Positions 61,530-64,000 of a stretch of 64,000 nucleotides of DNA are shown here, in pieces. The stretch's first letter is position 1; each line of letters begins with the position of its first letter. A program made the translations under genes and the position numbers. The DNA comes from CAZFER01 sp964517495 (GTDB lineage: Bacteria > Hinthialibacterota > Hinthialibacteria > Hinthialibacterales > Hinthialibacteraceae): positions 1 to 64,000 of the forward strand of contig CAZFER010000017.1 in the NCBI GenBank assembly GCA_964517495.1, read 5' to 3'. A model generated the notes under the pieces. The model was not told where the DNA came from and searched no databases. It saw only the letters and a program-made list of their open reading frames with translations.

Positions 61530-61560
61530 TGGATATCTCCGCAATCTAAAGTAGGGAAAG

Positions 61561-62667
61561 TTATTTTATTTCAATTAAGGCCAAGGTTCGGTCATCGTCA
61601 GGTTCATCGGAATCAATTTTATTGATGAGCCGGAATATCTCGTCCAAGAAGTCAACTGCACGAAATCGAATGCTTTTCTGAACCATTTCCTTGAAATTCT
61701 CTTTGCCGAGAATTTTATCCCCTTCCACATTTGTTTCAGTAAAACCATCGGTGTAAATAATAATGCGGTCTCCCTGTTGAAGAGGAATTCTGGTTTCCAA
61801 GGCATCGCTGGCAAATTGGGTGGGAAATCCAATGGGGGGAATGTGTGAGTCAATGGATTCCAAGGTTTGTGCTTCCTGATGCCAAACAAAAACATCTGGA
61901 TGTCCGGCATTGCATAAAGTCAAGGATTTTGTGATCAGATCGACATCGACGATGACCAAAGTTAAAAACATACCCGTATCACCGATGGTTTTAAGCACAA
62001 AGCGATTGAGATGTTCTGCCACGTTTAGGGGCGGGCGTTCTTCACGAAGCCGTCTTAATAGTTCATTTTGGACCATATTCGCCACCAATGCGGCTGAAAC
62101 GCCATGTCCTGTTACATCAAATAAGGCGACAGCGATATGGTCCTCATCGAAGACTTGTACGGTAAGATGATCGCCGCCAATTTCGATCATGGGTTCAAAG
62201 CGATAATTTAGGATCATTTGGGAATTATCGATAGGTTTAGGAAGAAGCGCTTTTTGAATTTTCCCTGCGAGTTGCAAATCCGCTTCCATTTGCCGTTGTT
62301 GTTCCAGGACTTTTTGCTCGAGTTTGGCGGCTTTGATGACACGATGAATCACATTCAGCATCAAATCGTAATCGATTGGTTTCGTTATAAAATCAGCGGC
62401 CCCGGATTTCATTGCTTTGACAGCGTAATCAATGGTTCCAAAGGCCGTCATGATGACCATGGGAATATTCATTTCCCGATTGGATAGTTCGGCCAATAGT
62501 TCGAGACCCCCCATTTGGGGCATCATCAGGTCGGAAATAATGACTTGGGGTGTCTTCTCTTCTAATCTTTTCAAGGCTTCAACACCATTTTCCGCTTCTA
62601 TGATTTCATAGCCTTCCAATTCGATAAAATCGCATAGATTGAGTCGAATATCCTCTTCATCATCCAC
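61561..62667 (-). CDS. Receiver-SpoIIE phosphatase (RsbU-like), start uncertain
   Basis: A 368-aa response regulator with a PP2C-type output. The receiver domain shows VDDEEDIRLNL, ISDLMMPQMGG (phospho-Asp), MVIMTAFG and FITKPID. A coiled linker (about 115-145, QRQMEADLQLAGKIQKALLP) joins the SpoIIE phosphatase domain, with IEIGGDHL, FDVTGHGVSAALVANMVQNELL, IIIYTDGFTETN and DDDRTLALIEI. It likely dephosphorylates an anti-sigma-factor antagonist in a partner-switching pathway. The frame extends upstream through codons for the missing first strand (LLLI before VDD) without any ATG, so the GTG at 62667, or an ATT codon just before it, must be used. Confidence 0.85.
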   Translation of the reverse strand: MDDEEDIRLNLCDFIELEGYEIIEAENGVEALKRLEEKTPQVIISDLMMPQMGGLELLAELSNREMNIPMVIMTAFGTIDYAVKAMKSGAADFITKPIDYDLMLNVIHRVIKAAKLEQKVLEQQRQMEADLQLAGKIQKALLPKPIDNSQMILNYRFEPMIEIGGDHLTVQVFDEDHIAVALFDVTGHGVSAALVANMVQNELLRRLREERPPLNVAEHLNRFVLKTIGDTGMFLTLVIVDVDLITKSLTLCNAGHPDVFVWHQEAQTLESIDSHIPPIGFPTQFASDALETRIPLQQGDRIIIYTDGFTETNVEGDKILGKENFKEMVQKSIRFRAVDFLDEIFRLINKIDSDEPDDDRTLALIEIK

Positions 62668-62933
62668 AATTAATAGTAGATCCTTTTTATATCAAAATTA
62701 GTACTTATCAATTTGAAAATCAATCATTTACACACTCTTAATCGCTATGGAATAACGTAAAATAATATTATGGTTGGAAACTCTATATATGTATATTGTA
62801 TTGAATGTTCTGCAAAATGATTGATCAAATTAGGGTGTTTTTTTATATTGTGAAGCAGGTATTGCAGTTTGCCCAACATATCTTGTTGTTGGTAGGATGC
62901 CTGCAAACTAAAACTATATTCTTTTTGCCAACC

Positions 62934-63908
62934 TTACCCCGCTTTTCTTCCCACAAACACGAAGCTTTTGAGATGGCGAATCACTTCTTTGTTTCCATTT
63001 TCATCGCTAGGGGGGACGCCGGTTTCCCAGCGCAGGGCTTGAAGGCCGGCTTTTTCGTACCAGCGGCGCAGGTCTTGTTCTTCGAAACCGAGCCAGAGGT
63101 CGGCGAGGTCTTCGCGCATCCATTCCTCTTTGTGGCTTTGCAGGTCGATGGTGGTGACGGTGCCGCCGGGTTTGACGATACGGGCCATTTCACGGATGGC
63201 GATAGCGGGATCGGGGGCGTGATGGAGTACCAACCCGGCAAAGACGGCATCCACCTCATTATCTGCAATAGGCAGGTCGTCAATTTCGCCTTCACGCAGA
63301 TCGATATTCTGCAATCCCGCATCCCGGCTTTTTTGTTTGGCGAGATTGAGCATCTCTTCGGAATGATCCACACCGATGACTCTATGCACCAACTTGGCCA
63401 GGGGAATCAACAAATGTCCAGTACCGGTACCAATATCGGCACAGACCATACTGGAGGGAATCAAAGCGGTAAAAGCCTGATAGGTAACCAAATCACCGCA
63501 AAGTTGGTGGCGGATTTCATCCCAGCGTTCGGCATGTTTGCCATGGAAACGATGGCTGCGCAGGCGCTTTTTTTGCAGAACATCCTGGAGTTTTTTCCGG
63601 TCCTGCTTGGTTTCATTTTTCTCTTTTGCCCATTTTTTTACCAATTCCCAGATGGGTTTAACTTCATGGGAAACTCCGTTGCTTTCTGCCTTGCGATAAT
63701 ATGCCCAGGTGCCTTCGCGTCGGACATCCAGAAAGCCCGCTTCTTTCAACACGGTCAGATGGCGTGAGATACGGGACTGGGAGGAGTCCAGTATTTCGAC
63801 GATATCGTTAACGCTCAGCTCGTGTTTTTCCAATAAATTAAGGATACGAAGCCGGGTTTCGTCTGATAATGCCTTAAAAAGTTTTATAGGTTCGTTCGTT
63901 GCCATCAT
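62934..63908 (-). CDS. ArsR-family HTH fused to SAM-binding methyltransferase (SahR-like)
   Basis: A 324-aa fusion. The ArsR winged helix is at residues about 8-85 (LFKALSDETRLRILNLLEKHELSV, LDSSQSRISRHLTVLKEAGFLDVRREGTWAYY). The class I methyltransferase-like domain begins near 155 with VCADIGTGTGHLLIPLA (motif I), IDLREGEIDDLPIADNEVDAVFAG and MARIVKPGGTVTTIDLQ. This layout matches the SahR regulators, which sense S-adenosylhomocysteine and control methionine-cycle genes. Its operon partners may lie outside the window. A promoter and an operator-like palindrome lie at 63920-63970. The start at 63908 has two adjacent ATG codons and no clear ribosome site. Confidence 0.85.
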   Translation of the reverse strand: MMATNEPIKLFKALSDETRLRILNLLEKHELSVNDIVEILDSSQSRISRHLTVLKEAGFLDVRREGTWAYYRKAESNGVSHEVKPIWELVKKWAKEKNETKQDRKKLQDVLQKKRLRSHRFHGKHAERWDEIRHQLCGDLVTYQAFTALIPSSMVCADIGTGTGHLLIPLAKLVHRVIGVDHSEEMLNLAKQKSRDAGLQNIDLREGEIDDLPIADNEVDAVFAGLVLHHAPDPAIAIREMARIVKPGGTVTTIDLQSHKEEWMREDLADLWLGFEEQDLRRWYEKAGLQALRWETGVPPSDENGNKEVIRHLKSFVFVGRKAG

Positions 63909-63919
63909 TTAAAACTTGC

Positions 63920-63935
63920 ATATAACCGGATATAT
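63920..63935. promoter_or_regulatory. Near-perfect palindrome at the transcription start of the SahR-like gene
   Basis: ATATAACCGGATATAT differs from a perfect palindrome at one symmetric pair only. It lies on the predicted start of transcription (near 63935), 12 bases from the ATG, as expected for an ArsR autorepression site. Confidence 0.55.
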
Positions 63936-63941
63936 TGATAT

Positions 63942-63970
63942 AATATAACCAATAATTTGAATAAGGTCAA
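63942..63970 (-). promoter_or_regulatory. Sigma70 promoter of the SahR-like gene
   Basis: On the minus strand TTGACC (63965-63970), 17 bases, TATATT (63942-63947). Ten of twelve consensus bases match with ideal spacing. Confidence 0.6.
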
Positions 63971-64000
63971 TTATTGGCGCTAAAAACTCCCATTTTTTTA

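Noticed and set aside
62805..63767. A 320-codon open frame on the plus strand
   Set aside because: It runs antisense to the ArsR-methyltransferase gene, whose motifs are unmistakable. The antisense translation is Phe-rich with no family motif, as expected of a shadow frame.
1..64000. tRNA, rRNA, integrase, transposase or toxin-antitoxin genes
   Set aside because: I looked for tRNA T-arm patterns, transposase motifs and paired small genes of toxin type and saw none that could be supported.

Overview
Organism. The window is about 45% GC and gene-dense, with no rRNA, tRNA, CRISPR array, insertion sequence or phage genes. It looks like chromosome from an uncultured, Gram-negative-type heterotrophic bacterium. 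The evidence is O-antigen/exopolysaccharide genes, Sec and Tat signal peptides, a periplasmic DacB and sigma70-like promoters, plus one strong sigma54 promoter. Pyruvate:ferredoxin oxidoreductase suggests anaerobic or facultative metabolism. The mix of a GH95 fucosidase, a sialate O-acetylesterase, a ThuA protein, a Tat-exported sugar-isomerase-like protein, DUF2225 and many GT4 glycosyltransferases is common in PVC-like and candidate phyla (Lentisphaerota, Sumerlaeota, Poribacteria types). This is inference and no phylum can be fixed from the sequence alone.

Layout. 1-4.9 kb: a YtrA-type GntR regulator, an ABC exporter and an unknown 612-aa membrane-anchored protein form one operon, with a promoter, an operator and a terminator visible. 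5-9.7 kb: nifJ with a dihydroorotate-dehydrogenase-like gene. 9.7-10.6 kb: a long AT-rich gap with repeats. 10.6-17 kb: surface glycan genes (CgeB-like GT; an Fe-ADH / O-antigen ligase / GT4 / WecG operon). 17.3-19.8 kb: an exported GH95 enzyme, then a TPR protein. 21.5-28 kb: a minus-strand run with two unknown membrane proteins, a GH57 branching enzyme, a YqaA/DedA protein, SurE, a CHAD protein and a helical partner. 28.2-39.2 kb: plus-strand rpmA, panE, a BpsA-like polyamine synthase, an 827-aa LamG-like protein with Met-Gly repeat inserts, dacB, an amidase and an 884-aa OYE/GltD fusion. 39.2-46.7 kb: a sialate esterase, an orphan histidine kinase and a second glycan/lipid cluster (flippase-like, DUF2334, GNAT, GT4). 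46.8-55.1 kb: a TPR protein, a GntR-UTRA regulator diverging from a Tat-exported isomerase, a deaminase, a degenerate receiver, an isochorismatase, DUF2225, GT4 and ThuA. 55.2-59.1 kb: two amt-glnK pairs in tandem, the first behind a near-consensus sigma54 promoter. 59.3-64 kb: a 3-hydroxyacyl-CoA dehydrogenase, a Glu-rich protein, a receiver-SpoIIE phosphatase and an ArsR-methyltransferase (SahR-like) regulator with its own promoter and operator.

How they work together. Three themes recur: building and editing of surface or storage glycans (10-17, 23-25 and 42-54 kb), nitrogen acquisition under NtrC/PII-type control (55-59 kb), and small autoregulated operons whose palindromic operators lie on the promoter or start codon (4.9, 48.5 and 63.9 kb). 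No single well-known novel system such as a defence island is visible. The most unusual items are the Met-Gly-rich LamG protein, the polyamine synthase with an added zinc-ribbon-like tail, the receiver with Glu in place of the phospho-Asp, and the unknown fourth gene of the YtrA operon.
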